This document shows, piece after piece, positions 14,050-26,143 of a stretch of DNA of 64,000 bases; position 1 is the stretch's first letter, and every line of letters starts with the position of its first letter. Source of the DNA: Phymorhynchus buccinoides (taxonomy: Eukaryota; Mollusca; Gastropoda; Neogastropoda; Raphitomidae). The DNA lies in contig CM065682.1 in assembly GCA_017654935.2 (NCBI GenBank), forward strand, positions 81,480,910-81,544,909. The letters run 5' to 3'. Position numbers and translations under genes: made by a program. Under the pieces are notes generated by a model, which made no database searches, was not told the DNA's origin, and worked only from the letters and a program-made list of their open reading frames with translations.

Positions 14050-17000
14050 AATGGAAAACAGCCATACATGATGCAATAACGCAATGGCCCAGATAGAGGT
14101 CAAATCCTAATCCGCCAGTTTGTCAGTACTTTGCTTACTGCGGGCCAGTGCATGAGACGCACGGTTTATTTCGGAGGCCGCACACAGCGCGGAAAGAAAT
14201 GGTTTGATTTTCATTGTAGAAAGATGAAAAGTAAAGTTGGGTGCCTATTGAACCGTTACACCCACATTTGTAGAAAGGAACACGAACAGGCCTTTCGCTT
14301 TGAATGTTATTTGTATAAGTCCAAGCTTAATGAAAGGAGAAAGTCATACTATCAGATGATACGCTATTCATTACTGGAAAATAAAAATAATAGTTCGAAA
14401 TTTTGGTCAACAATTAAACGAGCAGTCAAAGAATAACAAACCAAAGACCATTTTACTAGAGTTTTAGGACAGCACACGGCAACAGAGCCCGTACATAGCG
14501 TTATGTGACGAAGAACAGCAAGATGACTTTATCCACGTACTAGAGTTAGGTGCGGAAATAACTAAAGAAGAAGTTAACTTTGCAATTTGTAAACTTAAAC
14601 CTGGCAAAGCCGACCATCTTCATGAAGTTTCAGGCGAATTTCTGAAAACAGCAGGATATATAGTTGCCCTTTTCTCACTAATCTTTTCAATAAACTTAAT
14701 GATCAAGTCATTTTTAGAAGAATTGCCGCAATCAGTAATAATCCCAATATTCAAAAAATTACATGCAAATAATCCTGAAAAATATCAAGGTGTATCATTG
14801 TTAAGCACTATAAGTAAATTATTTACATCTGTCTTAAACAAAAGGGTATATACCTGGGCAGAAAAAGAACACAAAATTTGTGAAGAGCAAGCTGGATTTC
14901 GTAAAACCTATCAAACGATTGATCATGTTTTTACTCTCATGTTGATGATTAAAAATGCCTTTCAGGTCTGAGAAAATGTAAAATGTACGTCGCTTTTATA
15001 GACTATGTCGAAGCTTTCGATTCAGTTGACAGATATTGTCTTTGGCTAGTCGTTAAAAAGATTAAAACCTCCACTAAAATGTTACGCATGCTTCAAGGTA
15101 TACATAGATCAGTACAGTCATGTGTGCATTGGGGGAGTGAAGTCTCTGATTTCTTTGAATGTACCGCGGGTGTCAAGCAAGGTTGCATGTTATCTCCTCT
15201 GATCTTTTACTTAGTGATAACTGAGCAAGCAACATAGTTTAGTAAACATGGTTTTCAATTCCTTCCAGGTTTACATGAAATATTTCTGTTATTGTTCGCG
15301 GACGACATATGTTCAAAATCTCAAAAACTCCCACAGGTCTTCAAAACCAAATAAATAATCTTATAAAGGCTTCTACTTCTCTTGGGTTTAAAAGTAAGCT
15401 TAAATAAGACAAACGTTGTGGGGTTTTTTTTAGAAAGGGAGGGCATTTGTCAAATACAGATAAATGTTTTTACAAAAAAATTCAAAATTGTAAATAGCTA
15501 CAAATATTTAGGATTCACTTTAACTACAAAATGTTCATATGATGTTGCCCTTGAGGAAAATTCTGGAATAGCTGAAAGAAAAATATGTTGAAATTATGAA
15601 AACTGTATGGAGTTTAGGAACTTTGGACCCTTCTGTATTTGCTTAATTATTAGATGCCTAAGTGAAACCCATGTTATTACATGGGTATATCAGTATATAA
15701 TGGTGCCATACGCTTGTTTTTGTCCACATGTACATGAAATATATATATCATAATAAGCATCAGCCATTCTGCTTTGTACATGCACGGTTTGAAGATAACA
15801 TCATCAGTGACATCATTTTCTGAACATCATTAATACAGCCATGTTTGCAGCTGAGCCTGTAAAAAGTGCATCTGACAAAATAGAAGATTCATGTCTACAT
15901 CTTTACCGAAGGAAACTTGAAAACGAGTCAGCGAAAATCCATGCAAATTTGGATTCTGCTTATGGGCGACCGTACGTGTCCTGCTTCATAGTTTTTAAGA
16001 CGACTGAGCATTTTGAAACTGGGAACATTGACTTTGAAGATACTAGCTAGAGAAGGTCATTATTGACACTCAAAAACGAACAAAGTTTTCTTTAGGTGAA
16101 AGGACTGGAAGATGTACTGTATTTTATGGTAAATTGCCAGGATTCTGCAACAAATCTCTGCCCTGAAAAATGAGACACAAGATGGATGCCCTACTTCTGA
16201 ACTGGAGACATGAAAAAGCGGAGTGTAAAATGTTAACTAATTTTCCTCCAAATGAATAGGCCAGATGGCCCTAAATCCTCCTGTGATGTGATTACAAAAG
16301 ACGAAACTTTGGTATATGTTTGTGGTTTCCTCGTCAAGATGTAAGTGTCTGCTGATCCAGATTAACAATTTGTCCTGCAGCAAAATTTCGAGAACCAGAA
16401 GTGGTTTCTTAAATTTGTTTAGAGTACCACTGACCCTGTCATCGTTAATATGCTGCATGATAAGTAGGCAATCACTGCTCATAAATTTGTGGAAACCATT
16501 TTCCACAAACTGACAAACTATATTCATGACCAGCCCTTAGCTGTCGGCACTAGTAAAAACCTGCTACTTCACGCTGGTCCTCTCAAGGTCAAGTTCACTA
16601 TCACCTACCCTGATAAGCATGATATCCAAGTCCTTCCACATTCACTCTCTGGAACCTAACTTGACCCCATGCTGTTTTTGGTTATTCATGTTATTAAAGC
16701 AGAAGTTAGCAAAGCAGGAATAGTTTTTAGTCTACGGCCTGCAAAAAGTAGCAATTTCAAAGTTCCACACCTCCTTTCTATCGGAGTGCCAAAAAGTACT
16801 TGAATCAAATCCAAAACACTTGAAAATGTGTGTGGTCATCAAGGAAGGATAGTTTGCAGTAATGAAACGTTCCGTGTACATCCACTGATCAGTTGCTGTT
16901 TTACAACTGTAAGGACATTATATATTGATGGACCCACGTATATGCTGCAGAAATATGGGGTTTAACTCCTTTTCATGTTGTCGAATTACCTCCAAATACC

Positions 17001-17615
17001 CCAAACACACTTATCTATGGAGAATTGGGACCATATCCCTTGTCTATCGATAGTAGTCTAAGAGCAGTTAGGTATTGGCTAAAACTGTACACAATACCTA
17101 TAACAAGAATACCAAAACAAGCTTATGAAATGTTTATGGCAAAACTGACACTACATACTGATAATTCCTTAATAGAAAGAAACTAGGTTAGTTCTGTTAT
17201 TCAGCTAAGCATTGTCTAGACATGTTTGGTTTCTCTTTTGTTTGGGAAGAGGGAGGGGTAGGAAATGACAAATTGTTTTTGTATGACTTAAGCCAACGCA
17301 TGGTTGATAGCTACAAGCAGGATTGGTTTAGCCGATTGTGTAAAAGTGATAGATATTCAACGTATTGACAAGTTCAATCACTGTTAGAACCAGAAATATA
17401 CTTGATTGATATTACCATTCCTCGATTTCGTAATTCAGTTGTAAGATTTCGACTTGGAATTAGCGATTTTAATGTACATCAAAGATATAAACATGATTAA
17501 AAAACATGTGTCCTTTTTGTAATGAAACTGAAACTGAAATGCATCTCCTTTTTGATTGTCAATCATATAAAGATCTGAGAGAAAAGTATGTTTCTAACTT
17601 ATTTCCAAATTGATC
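14050..17615 (+). mobile_element. Decayed LINE of a second lineage, interrupted by an insertion
   Basis: An ORF2 relic in several plus frames. Before RT: KWFDFHCRKMKSKVG and FRFECYLYKSKLNERRKSYY (14131-14436). RT: EEQAGFRKTYQTIDHVFTL, FIDYVEAFDSVDRYCLW, GVKQGCMLSPLIFYL, and LLFADDI at about 15291-15311. After RT: KFKIVNSYKYLGFTL. The 3' part resumes at about 16938 with YAAEIWG and ends with CPFCNETETEMHLLFDC (17509 onward), a C-terminal Cys/His motif of LINE ORF2. Many stops and frameshifts show it is dead. The RT differs from both the I-like and CR1-like families here; I leave the clade open. Confidence 0.8.
15691..16937. mobile_element. 1,247-bp insertion inside the 14-kb LINE
   Basis: LINE ORF2 homology stops after the KPMLLHG-like stretch near 15684 and resumes with YAAEIWG at about 16938. 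The insert is bounded by GTATAT at 15685-15690 and 16938-16943, a likely target-site duplication. TATATAATG occurs near the left end and its inverse CATTATATA near the right end, but no clear inverted termini are seen at the exact ends. Small frames inside (15841-16050 plus, 16527-16237 minus) are not recognised. The superfamily is unknown. Confidence 0.55.
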
Positions 17616-17793
17616 ATAGGCCATCGCTTTCGCTTCTTCTTCTAAACGTAACCCGTTCAATTGCAATGTTTATCTTGCTTGCCATGAAACAGAGAACTGT
17701 TGTGCTTGTCAGATAGCTCAATCGCTGGTTAAATGTAAAATGTCGTTTTCCCTTTATCTTTTTGATGCACATGTTTCTTTGCTAATGCCAAAT

Positions 17794-18123
<330 letters not shown>

Positions 18124-20070
18124 CCTGTTTTCCACCATGTCTGATCTCCTAGGGACTAAGAAATCAAGTCCTCTGCCATCCAATATCAGTCCTGACAAAC
18201 TGCCAGAAGCCTTTTCCTCCTTCTTCTCCACCAAGATTCTCGATCTACGATCCAACATCGACTCTATGCCTTTTCAACCAACTATCCCAGACCCATCTTT
18301 CACTGGTGTTCCCCTTCTCTCTTTCAAGCCGGTGTCTGAGACCGAAGTTCTTTCTACTCTGAAAGAAATGCATTTTAAATCCTGTGATCTTGACCCCATC
18401 CCAGCCTCTCTTTTCTCACAAATCTATCATCACATTCTCCCATCAATCACCACCATCATCAATTCTTCTTTAGTTTCAGGTGTGTTCCCTTCTGCTTTCA
18501 AAAACGCTCTTGTAAGGCCGCTTCTCAAGAAGAACAATCTGGATCCCAATAATCTGAAAAACTACAGACCTGTATCTAACCTCCCGTTTCTCTCCAAACT
18601 CCTAGCGAAGACTGTTCTGAAACAACTTAACGATCATCTATCCTCAAACAATCTTCATCATCCTTATCAGTCTGCCAATAGAGCCAATCACAGTACTGAA
18701 ACGGCCCTTGTTCAAATCGTCAATGACCTCCTACATGCTTCTGATGCTGGTCAGATCTCTCTTTTGACGCTTCTTGATCTCTCTGCTGCATTTGATACCA
18801 TAGACCACTCCATTCTTCTGTCTCGTCTTGAACATACTTTTGGGATTAATGGCCCCGCTCTTTCTTGGTTCTCCTCTTACCTCTCTGATCGTTTTCAATC
18901 AGTTCTGGTCAATGGTCGTCAGTCTGAACAGGTTAGGTTTTCTTGTGGAGTGCCCCAGGAGTCTGTGCTTGGTCCTGTCTTGTTTACTTTGTATACGTCA
19001 CCTCTTGCCAATGTCATCGATCAACACAACATGAAACATCACTTCTATGGAGATGACTCACAACTCCAAAATAGTACAACCCCCGAAGATCTAGATTCCA
19101 TTCTTTCAGAAAGTAACAACTGCTATATTGATATTCAAAATTGGATGGTTCAAAATAAACTTCAATTAAATGGTGAAAAAACCGAAGCAATGCTTGTAGG
19201 AACAAAAAACAAACTAGCCTCTGTTTCCATAGAGTCAATCCAACTGGGTAACAATATCGTTCCCCTCTCAGACTCTGTCAAAAACTTAGGTATCACTTTG
19301 GACAATACTCTTTCCATGCAGAGTTTCCTGACTCAGACCTGTCAGTCCTGCTACTATCGAATTTGTCGCATTGGCTATATTCGTAAATATCTCTCAGATG
19401 AAGCCATAGCAAAACTTGTTACTTCCCTCATCCTGTCTCGTCTTGACTACTGTAATGCTCTCCTTTCTGGCCTATCAGTCTCTTCTCTATCTTGTCTCCA
19501 GCGTATTCAAAATACAGCTGCTCGTCTTGTCCTTAGGAAGAAAAAGTTCGATCACGTTAGCCCTCTTCTCCGTTCTTTGCACTGGCTTCCTGTCGCAGAC
19601 AGAATTGAGTATAAATTAAACACCCTTTGCTATAAATCTATCCATAAAGCTTACCTCTGCGACAATATTTCCATCTATACGCCAGCTCGCACTTTACCCT
19701 CAGTTTCTGACCCGCTTTCTCTCCAGATCCCTAGGTATAAGCTTTCAACGGTTGGTCGGCGCTCATTTGCTGTCTCAGGACCGACATCTTGGAACAAACT
19801 TCCTCTTTCCCTCCGTCAGCGACCGACCCTCTCAGCCTTCAAATCTAACCTCAAAACCCACCTGTTCCCCCGTCATTGAGGCTCCACTCTCTTTCTCTTC
19901 TTCTCTCCCTTGCCTTTAGGTCTGTTTCTGCTGCATACAATTTATGCCATCCGTGTGTGTTCGCTTTGTATTGCATTTTTGATTGAATGTGTTATGGATG
20001 CTAATGTGTGTGTGTGCTTTGATTTGATTTCTATCAAGATTCAGCGCCGTATAAATACTGTATGTTGTTG
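18124..20070 (+). mobile_element. CR1/L2-like LINE, 5'-truncated, with open RT frame
   Basis: The coding part is open from the truncation to the stop at 19877-19879, about 585 codons beyond the microsatellite, so this is the best-preserved transposon frame in the window. The endonuclease is missing. RT motifs: NYRPVSNLPFLSKLLAKTVL, HSTETALVQIVNDLL, LLDLSAAFDTIDHSILL (first Asp), CGVPQESVLGPVLFTLY, and FYGDDSQLQ. The usual GVPQGS has Glu instead of Gly, and the catalytic pair is GDD rather than ADD. After RT come LHWLPVADRIEYKLNTLCYK and GPTSWNKLPLSLRQRPTLS, standard for CR1-type ORF2. The 3' UTR ends GCGCCGTATAAATACTGTAT and then GTT repeats and (TG)n. Confidence 0.9.
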
Positions 20071-20369
20071 TTGTTGTGTGTGTGTGTATGTGTGTGTGTG
20101 TGCGCGCACACATACTTGCTTCTAATTGGTAATTTTGATTTCAATGTGTTTGATGTGTGTGTTTTATGGTTAATTCATATGTATGAATTTTGTATGTGCA
20201 TGTTCATGCTTTTTCACTTTCCTTCTTTTTATTTTAATTTTACATTTGTTGTTAATGGTGGTGGGTATTCTTCCTTCTCCCATTTCATTTTTATAAGGGC
20301 AGGATGCAAACAAGCATGCATAGTGCTTATTCGTATCCCTCAATATAAAAAAAAAGGTTCGTTCATTCG

Positions 20370-20406
<37 letters not shown>

Positions 20407-20523
20407 GTTCTGTTTTAATGTCACCCGCACATTCGTTTTTTTATGTGTTCCCATGACGACCATGAAGAATTTTTGCTCTATGTTATTTTAACGTCGATGC
20501 TGACTGTCATTCAAAATCTACAG
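20071..20523. other. Intergenic or intronic stretch with TG and TC repeats
   Basis: Short (TG)n at 20076-20110 and (TC)n at 20365-20403. Otherwise unique A/T-rich sequence with no coding signal. Confidence 0.6.
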
Positions 20524-20571
20524 GGTGGCTCTGGTGACAATGACAACTGCATTACTGATAATCGGCAACAG
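20524..20571 (+). CDS. Candidate exon V of the cysteine-rich host gene
   Basis: A 48-nt segment with acceptor TCTACAG (preceded by a branch-like GCTGAC) and donor CAG|GTGACG. In phase 0 it reads GGSGDNDNCITDNRQQ with no stop and ends in phase 0, so it could sit before exon X1. No counterpart is seen in the second module. The evidence is only splice-like borders and phase; short open segments of this kind also arise by chance. Confidence 0.3.
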
Positions 20572-20586
20572 GTGACGCACGCTCGC

Positions 20587-20588
<2 letters not shown>

Positions 20589-20632
<44 letters not shown>

Positions 20633-20693
20633 CGCGTGCGCGTGCGTGCGTGCGTGTGCGTGCGTGCGTGCGTGCGTGCGTGTGTGTGTGTGT
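20589..20693. repeat. (TG)n/(TGCG)n microsatellite, 3' border of LINE copy C
   Basis: On the minus strand, which is the LINE sense strand, this is (CA)n. It directly follows the LINE tail, read on minus as GATGTTAAATTAAATTAAAG then AAAACAAC. Confidence 0.95.
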
Positions 20694-22123
20694 TGTTTTC
20701 TTTAATTTAATTTAACATCTTTTCACTTAGTGTTTTAGACGACTATGATATTGTAAATGATTGATAATAAAATTAAGCTGATATTATTTTTGTGAATTAA
20801 AACATAAAACTTAAATTACTTAACAAGAACAGCCAAATCTAACCCTGCTTAAAATGAACAATGAAAATGTAATAATAACGTACCAATGAGACTGTGAACT
20901 AATTTATTTTTACATTAGATAAAAATACGTTAGTTGACATTAGGATTTTAAAATCATCGGTTGACCGATTTTCAGGTAATTGGAAACTGGGTAGGTACTG
21001 TCTCATAAGGGACAATGAAACAGTATATGGAATGTTAATAGTTTATTACCACATATACATCTCGCAGTATTAACATGTGTACATTTAAAAAAAAAATATT
21101 TAAGTCTAAAACATAAACTAGAAATTTCTCTTGGAAAATGATTTAACGAAGACACATTGCAAGTGGTATGTGGATTTACATTACAGCCCACACGAGTGTT
21201 GATGTCTTTTTCTAAGAGAATATAACATTCCTTAACTAATAAAGGAATATTACTATTTTCACATCCAATTATATGTCGTGCACCTCTTCTGGCTACTCTG
21301 TCTGCCCGTTCAGTTCCATAACTACCACAATGTGATGGAACCCAAGTAACGGTTACACCAGAACCCGTTTGAATGAGGAAATGAATAAGATGATTAATTT
21401 CGATTATTAAGTCACATCTGTCTCTAAACTTTATTATTATGGATTTTAGTGTAAGTAAGACAGATTTAGAACCAACAGAAAAAGAAGTTGAAACATAATC
21501 ATAGGGAGGTTAATAATATATCGCAGAGCCAAAAGAATGGCTACCAGCTCTGCCGTGAAAATAGAATGACCTTCGCCTATATGAAATGATTTTTCTTTCT
21601 TTAGTCCAGGAAATACAGATCCAGCACCGGCCACATTATTGTCAATCAGAGAGCCGTCCGTTTATACCTTTACATGATTAGAATAACGTGAATGAATATG
21701 GGAACGAAAAGAAAAAGCCTGTAGATGAGGATTATCACTCTTTTTTAAATCATCAGTTGAAATGTCAATGCCTGCTCTGTTAAGTTCCCAAGGAGGAATA
21801 GGAGATGAAATCGAACATGTAGATAAATCTTTACTTTCCAGTCCTGATCGCCTTTGAATATCTGAAGTATAATCTGAAGTAGATTTTATATTCCTTGCTC
21901 TTTTCGGAAACTGGAGATCTGATCTCAGGTTATTTTTATTCACGTTGACAGTTTCAACTGCATTGCTTCTTATAATGTATTTAGCTGAAGACAGTTCTCG
22001 TTACTCGGTTAGATGAAGAACACCTATCTTTCTATGGATAGCAATAGTTGGAGAATGAACACCTAACTTTCTATGGATAGCAATAGTTGGAGTATGAACC
22101 GGAACTCCCAAAGCTAATGCATA

Positions 22124-22582
22124 TGCCTTAGAGTCAATACTTTGTAATGCCTTAGAGTCAATACTTTGTAATGCCTTAGAGTCAATACTTTGTAATGTCT
22201 TAGAGTCAATACTTTGTAATGCCTTAGAGTCAATACTTTGTAATGCCTTAGAGTCAATACTTTGTAATGCCTTAGAGTCAATACTTTGTAATGCCTTAGA
22301 GTCAATACTTTGTAATGCCTTAGAGTCAATACTTTGTAATGCCTTAGAGTCAATACTTTGTAATGCCTTAGAGTCAATACTTTGTAATGTCTTAGAGTCA
22401 ATACTTTGTAATGCCTTAGAGTCAATACTTTGTAATGTCTTAGAGTCAATACTTTGTAATGCCTTAGTCAATACTTTGTAATGCCTTAGTCAATACTTTG
22501 TAATGCCTTAGAGTCAATACTTTGTAATGCCTTAGAGTCAATACTTTGTAATGTCTTAGAGTCAATACTTTGTAATGTCTTA
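22124..22582 (-). repeat. 24-bp tandem array inside LINE copy C
   Basis: About 19 copies of GCCTTAGAGTCAATACTTTGTAAT-type units. On the minus strand each unit codes LQSIDSKA, the same segment that occurs once in LINE copy A as LQSTDCKA. The unit is 8 codons, so the frame is kept, except for two 22-bp units near 22461-22500. GCC/GTC variants mark sub-blocks. Confidence 0.95.
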
Positions 22583-22662
22583 AGTAGATATTTGGGAGCA
22601 GTAAAATAAACTTCCTGGCCGCATGTCAACTTTGATCTAACCAACGCTGTCGCAAGATGAGT

Positions 22663-23104
22663 CAAGCTTTCTGTTTCTTTACCCTAATCGTGTTTGCTTA
22701 TAATGTTAAGCATATTGAAGCTTTCTGTTTCTTTACCCTAATCGTGTTTGCTCATAATGTTAAGCATATTGAAGCTTTCTGTTTCTTTACCCTAATCGTG
22801 TTTGCTCATAATGTTAAGCATATTGAAGCTTTCTGTTTCTTTACCCTAATCGTGTTTGATTATAATGTTAAGCATATTGAAGCTTTCTGTTTCTTTACCC
22901 TAATCGTGTTTGCTCATAATGTTAAGCATATTGAAGCTTTCTGTTTCTTTACCCTAATCGTGTTTGCTCATAATGTTAAGCATATTGAAGCTTTCTGTTT
23001 CTTTACCCTAATCGTGTTTGATTATAATGTTAAGCATATTGAAGCTTTCTGTTTCTTTACCCTAATCGTGTTTGATTATAATGTTAAGCATATTGAAGCT
23101 TTTT
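22663..23104 (-). repeat. 54-bp tandem array inside LINE copy C
   Basis: About 8 copies of a 54-bp unit beginning AAGCTTTCTGTTTCTTTACC. On the minus strand the unit reads like FNMLNIMSKHD, stop, GKETES, and corresponds to the single SLNFLKIVSKQSWGQDTN of LINE copy A. The unit is 18 codons long. Variants TGCTCAT, TGCTTAT and TGATTAT distinguish units. One stop per unit on the sense strand shows the expansion is not selected for protein. Confidence 0.95.
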
Positions 23105-23713
23105 CGAGCTTTTGTTAAACTGTTTTCAATATGAATTTTCCATGTTAACTTCGATGTAAAATATACACCTAAGAATGTTGTTATATCTTTAAATTGAAAC
23201 TCAGTTCCGTCGATATAGAAACTTGCTAATCTTGTTGGAGGGTCTCCAGCGCTGAATACCATCATATGACCTTTTTCAACAGATAAACTGAGACCATTCT
23301 CTATCATGAAAGAACTTATCTTATCCAATTCAGGCTGTTAAAAGTTTTGAATATGCTTCAGCTTTCTGTTTGAAATAGTCTTCATTTTTACGTCCAATCA
23401 CATGCAAATGTCATCAGCATATTGAACTACTTTAATATTCTTTGACATCTTCTTAGAAAGGGCTGATATGATATTGAAGAAATACGGAGCAATCATGGAT
23501 CCTTGAGGAACTCCCATATGCAAATCTCTTTGTGACGAATATGCATTTTCAACTATTGTTTGAAATTTTCCAGAAGATAAAATTTCTTTTATAAGCGAAA
23601 ACATTCTCCCACAAATTCTTACTTTTTAAGTTTAAGTAACAATTGAGCATGCCACACCTGATCGTAGGCTCATTTAATGTAAACAAAATTTGTACCAACA
23701 CATTTTGCCTACG

Positions 23714-23725
23714 AGCGCGCGCGCG

Positions 23726-23776
<51 letters not shown>

Positions 23777-23816
23777 GCGTGTGCGTGCGTGCGTGTGTGT
23801 GCGTGCGTGCGTGCGT
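23714..23816. repeat. (GC)n-(TG)n-(TGCG)n microsatellite, 5' border of LINE copy C
   Basis: GC dinucleotides, then TG and TGCG repeats. On the LINE sense strand this is (CA)n lying directly upstream of the truncated 5' end. Confidence 0.93.
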
Positions 23817-24077
23817 ACATATGCATCTAATTTAGGTTAACATTTCATTACTGGTTTGCTGATAATCTGTTCGACAGAGGCCAATGACTATACTTGAACA
23901 TGTCCATTCTTGGACACGGTGAGGAGTTGCATGTTAAGACGATTCAATTCCGAGACAGACTTACTTGTCAAAGTTTGCAATAATTATAATTATAACGATC
24001 TCACTGATTGATCCTAATGTCACTGTCAAAAATTGTAAGCCTGAAGATGTAAACAAAAATCACAAAATCTGAAATTT

Positions 24078-24500
24078 ATTGTCTACGATCTCATCGACTT
24101 TATTGTCTACGATCTCATCGACTTTATTGTCTACGATCTCATAGACTGTATTGCCTACAATTTCATATATTTTATATGTCTACGATGCCTACGATCTCAT
24201 AGACTGTATTGCTTACGATTTCATAGACTTTATAGTCTACGATCTCATAGACTGTATTGCCTACGATCTCATAGACTGTATTGCCTACGATCTCATAGAC
24301 TGTATTGCCTACGATCTCATAGACTGTATTGCCTACGATCTCATAGACTGTATTGCCTACGATCTCATAGACTGTATTGTCTACGATCTCATAGACTGTA
24401 TTGCCTACGATCTCATAGCCTCTATTGCGTATGATCTCACATACTTAAATATTGCCTACGATCTCGTAAACTTTATTGCCTACGATCATGTCCCAGTAAC
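24078..24500. repeat. 24-bp tandem array (CTACGATCTCATAGACTGTA)
   Basis: About 17 copies of a 24-bp unit, TATTGCCTACGATCTCATAG plus ACTG, more degenerate at both ends. It is open in one plus frame (reading AYDLIDCI) only because the unit is 8 codons without a stop. It is not taken as a gene. Confidence 0.93.
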
Positions 24501-24687
24501 TGTGATGTCATAGACTGATTGAACCTTAAACAATTACACTAATACTTACGCAGTGGTGAGAGATTGATTTTTGTTTTGTGTGTAACATTCGCAACAGTGT
24601 AAGTAAATAAGTTACCAAAGGCCTAGGGAGATAAACTAGTTCCATTACTCTCTCATAATTAATTTATTTCCTTTTTTCTTCTTCCAG

Positions 24688-24809
24688 GATACTTGCGAGT
24701 CGAACCAAGTCTGTAGCACAACGGGGAATAACGGCGTATGCTTCAAAAAGTGTAACTGTCCAACTGGTAGCAGCTGCAATCACAGGACCCTTTACACCCA
24801 CCCTGGCTA
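24688..24809 (+). CDS. Host gene exon X1, cysteine-rich
   Basis: An internal exon of 122 nt with a strong acceptor (CTTTTTTCTTCTTCCAG) and donor CTA|GTGAGT. It enters in phase 0 and leaves two bases (TA) for the next exon. It codes 40 residues starting DTCESNQVCSTTGNNG, followed by VCFKKCNCPTGSSCNH. The six cysteines are at residues 3, 9, 18, 22, 24 and 30. Exon X2 at 40606 has the same plan with six cysteines, at 3, 10, 18, 22, 24 and 29, and shares the CST(T/G)G, CxC and TGS(S)CN signatures. Spacing of this kind suggests disulphide bonds and a secreted or extracellular location. The family is not recognised. Confidence 0.8.
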
Positions 24810-25721
24810 GTGAGTTCATTTCTTTGTGAAAATATGGGCTCAAATTTGATAATTTTCTAATTCCAGTTAACTCATTTTATTTTACTAGTTAACTAGTTAA
24901 CTAACATTTCGAAATATCACTTAACTGTTGAGAGGCTTTTCCATCTGAGAGAGATTATTGTATGACAGTTTTGTAACACGCAATGTAATTGGTCGCAATA
25001 TGGAAGCAAACATAGATCAAAATAGATTTTCATTGATTGCCGTTCAGAAAGAAACAATGAAAATGCCAGTAAGACTTGCTCTAAAGTACCATTTAAAGGG
25101 AATTTTGGCACTTTATTTTTTGTAACCAAAAGCTTCAGCTTCAGGGGCGTTGCCCCCTGATGCCCCTGGACCCCACCTGGGGCCTGCGCCGACCCCCAGA
25201 CCTATCCTCCATTCAAACCTCTCTTCAGTCAGCTTTGCATGATGTTTCTGTTTGGTGTAACCAAAACCTTATTCAGAGTAAAAATATATTCAGAGTAAAA
25301 ATGAAATGTTATGCAGTAAACAAACGCCTTCCACTCCAACATTACTTGATATTGTGTACAACTGATAATCAATAAGAATGTTATTATGCGATACTGCCCT
25401 TGTATATATGCTATTTAAGGGCAGGCACAAAATAATTGTTTGGAAGAATATAAAAGGAAAACGGACTTGGGCAGAAGGGGCGATAAAGGAAGCAATGGTC
25501 TATTAGGATGTCGCTTATGTGGCTTACCATCTTGTTTCTATTGCATTGTTGCTGTTTGTCACATATTTTCATCACGACTCTCAACCAACCACACACAAAA
25601 CTCTACGTCTCTTGCTTTGTGGCCTGCTATGGTAATGCGCTTTTGTCAAAAACATGGAGATGGTGGTGTTTCATTTCTTTAGATACAAGTGAAATCTAGA
25701 ATATAAGAAAAGAGGAGGAGG
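24810..25721. other. Intron sequence, no gene seen
   Basis: Intron between X1 and Y1. Open frames at 25160-25375 and 25440-25682 have no recognisable domain. At about 25135-25290 plus, the sequence resembles a weak LINE coding relic (SSIQTSLQSALHDVSVWCNQ), too short to classify. Confidence 0.4.
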
Positions 25722-25838
<117 letters not shown>

Positions 25839-25949
25839 ACCACCCCACCCCTTGCAGTTGGACACACGGCCAGTTCATAACGGATGTGTCAACATGCTTA
25901 AAAGAAAGCCGAGGTTTGTGGCTTTAATGGGCTCCCAGACTGCAAGTTC

Positions 25950-26143
25950 GTTTAACGTCCTCCAGTCTGGAACAGGCACATATGGGACATCAATAACTAT
26001 AAAGATAGTGGGACGATCCTGGAAGTACTGCAACAGGAAACAATAACGGGCCCCCACTCCCTAATCATCACACAGATCGTTCCACTATCTTTATAGTTAT
26101 TGATGTCCCATATGTGCCTGTTCCAGACTGGAGGACGTTAAAC
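25950..26143. repeat. Long hairpin: 69-bp inverted repeat with 56-bp spacer
   Basis: The left arm is 25950-26018 and the right arm 26075-26143, with one mismatch by eye. The outer ends are GTTTAACGTCC and GGACGTTAAAC. The arm sequence (GTCCCATATGTGCCTGTTCC) also occurs once, diverged, at about 63780-63820. The GACGTTAAAC end is like the 3' ends of LINE copies A and B, so this may be two retroelement tails joined head to head. The right arm passes straight into the 35-bp satellite. Confidence 0.9.

Larger units (their letters stand above)
20694..23713 (-). mobile_element. RNase H LINE, copy C of the (CA)n-flanked family, with internal tandem expansions
   Basis: Minus-strand pieces in order: RT palm with [18 protein letters not shown] sequence (about 23675-23620), MGVPQGSMIAPYFFNI and QYADDICM (23604-23398), SFMIENGLSLSVEKGHMMVF and FLGVYFTSKLTWKIHI (23328-23062), connection region (21943-21662), RNase H piece with IFTAELVAILLALRYI (21634-21446), and C-terminal CICGNKLLTFHILFHC (21191-21003). 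It is dead. Two tandem arrays (22124-22582 and 22663-23104) have grown inside its coding sequence. It is bounded by (CA)n in sense orientation on both sides. Confidence 0.85.

Noticed and set aside
15841..16527. Small frames inside the 1.25-kb insertion as genes
   Set aside because: 69 and 96 codons on opposite strands without motifs; more likely scraps of an unknown element.
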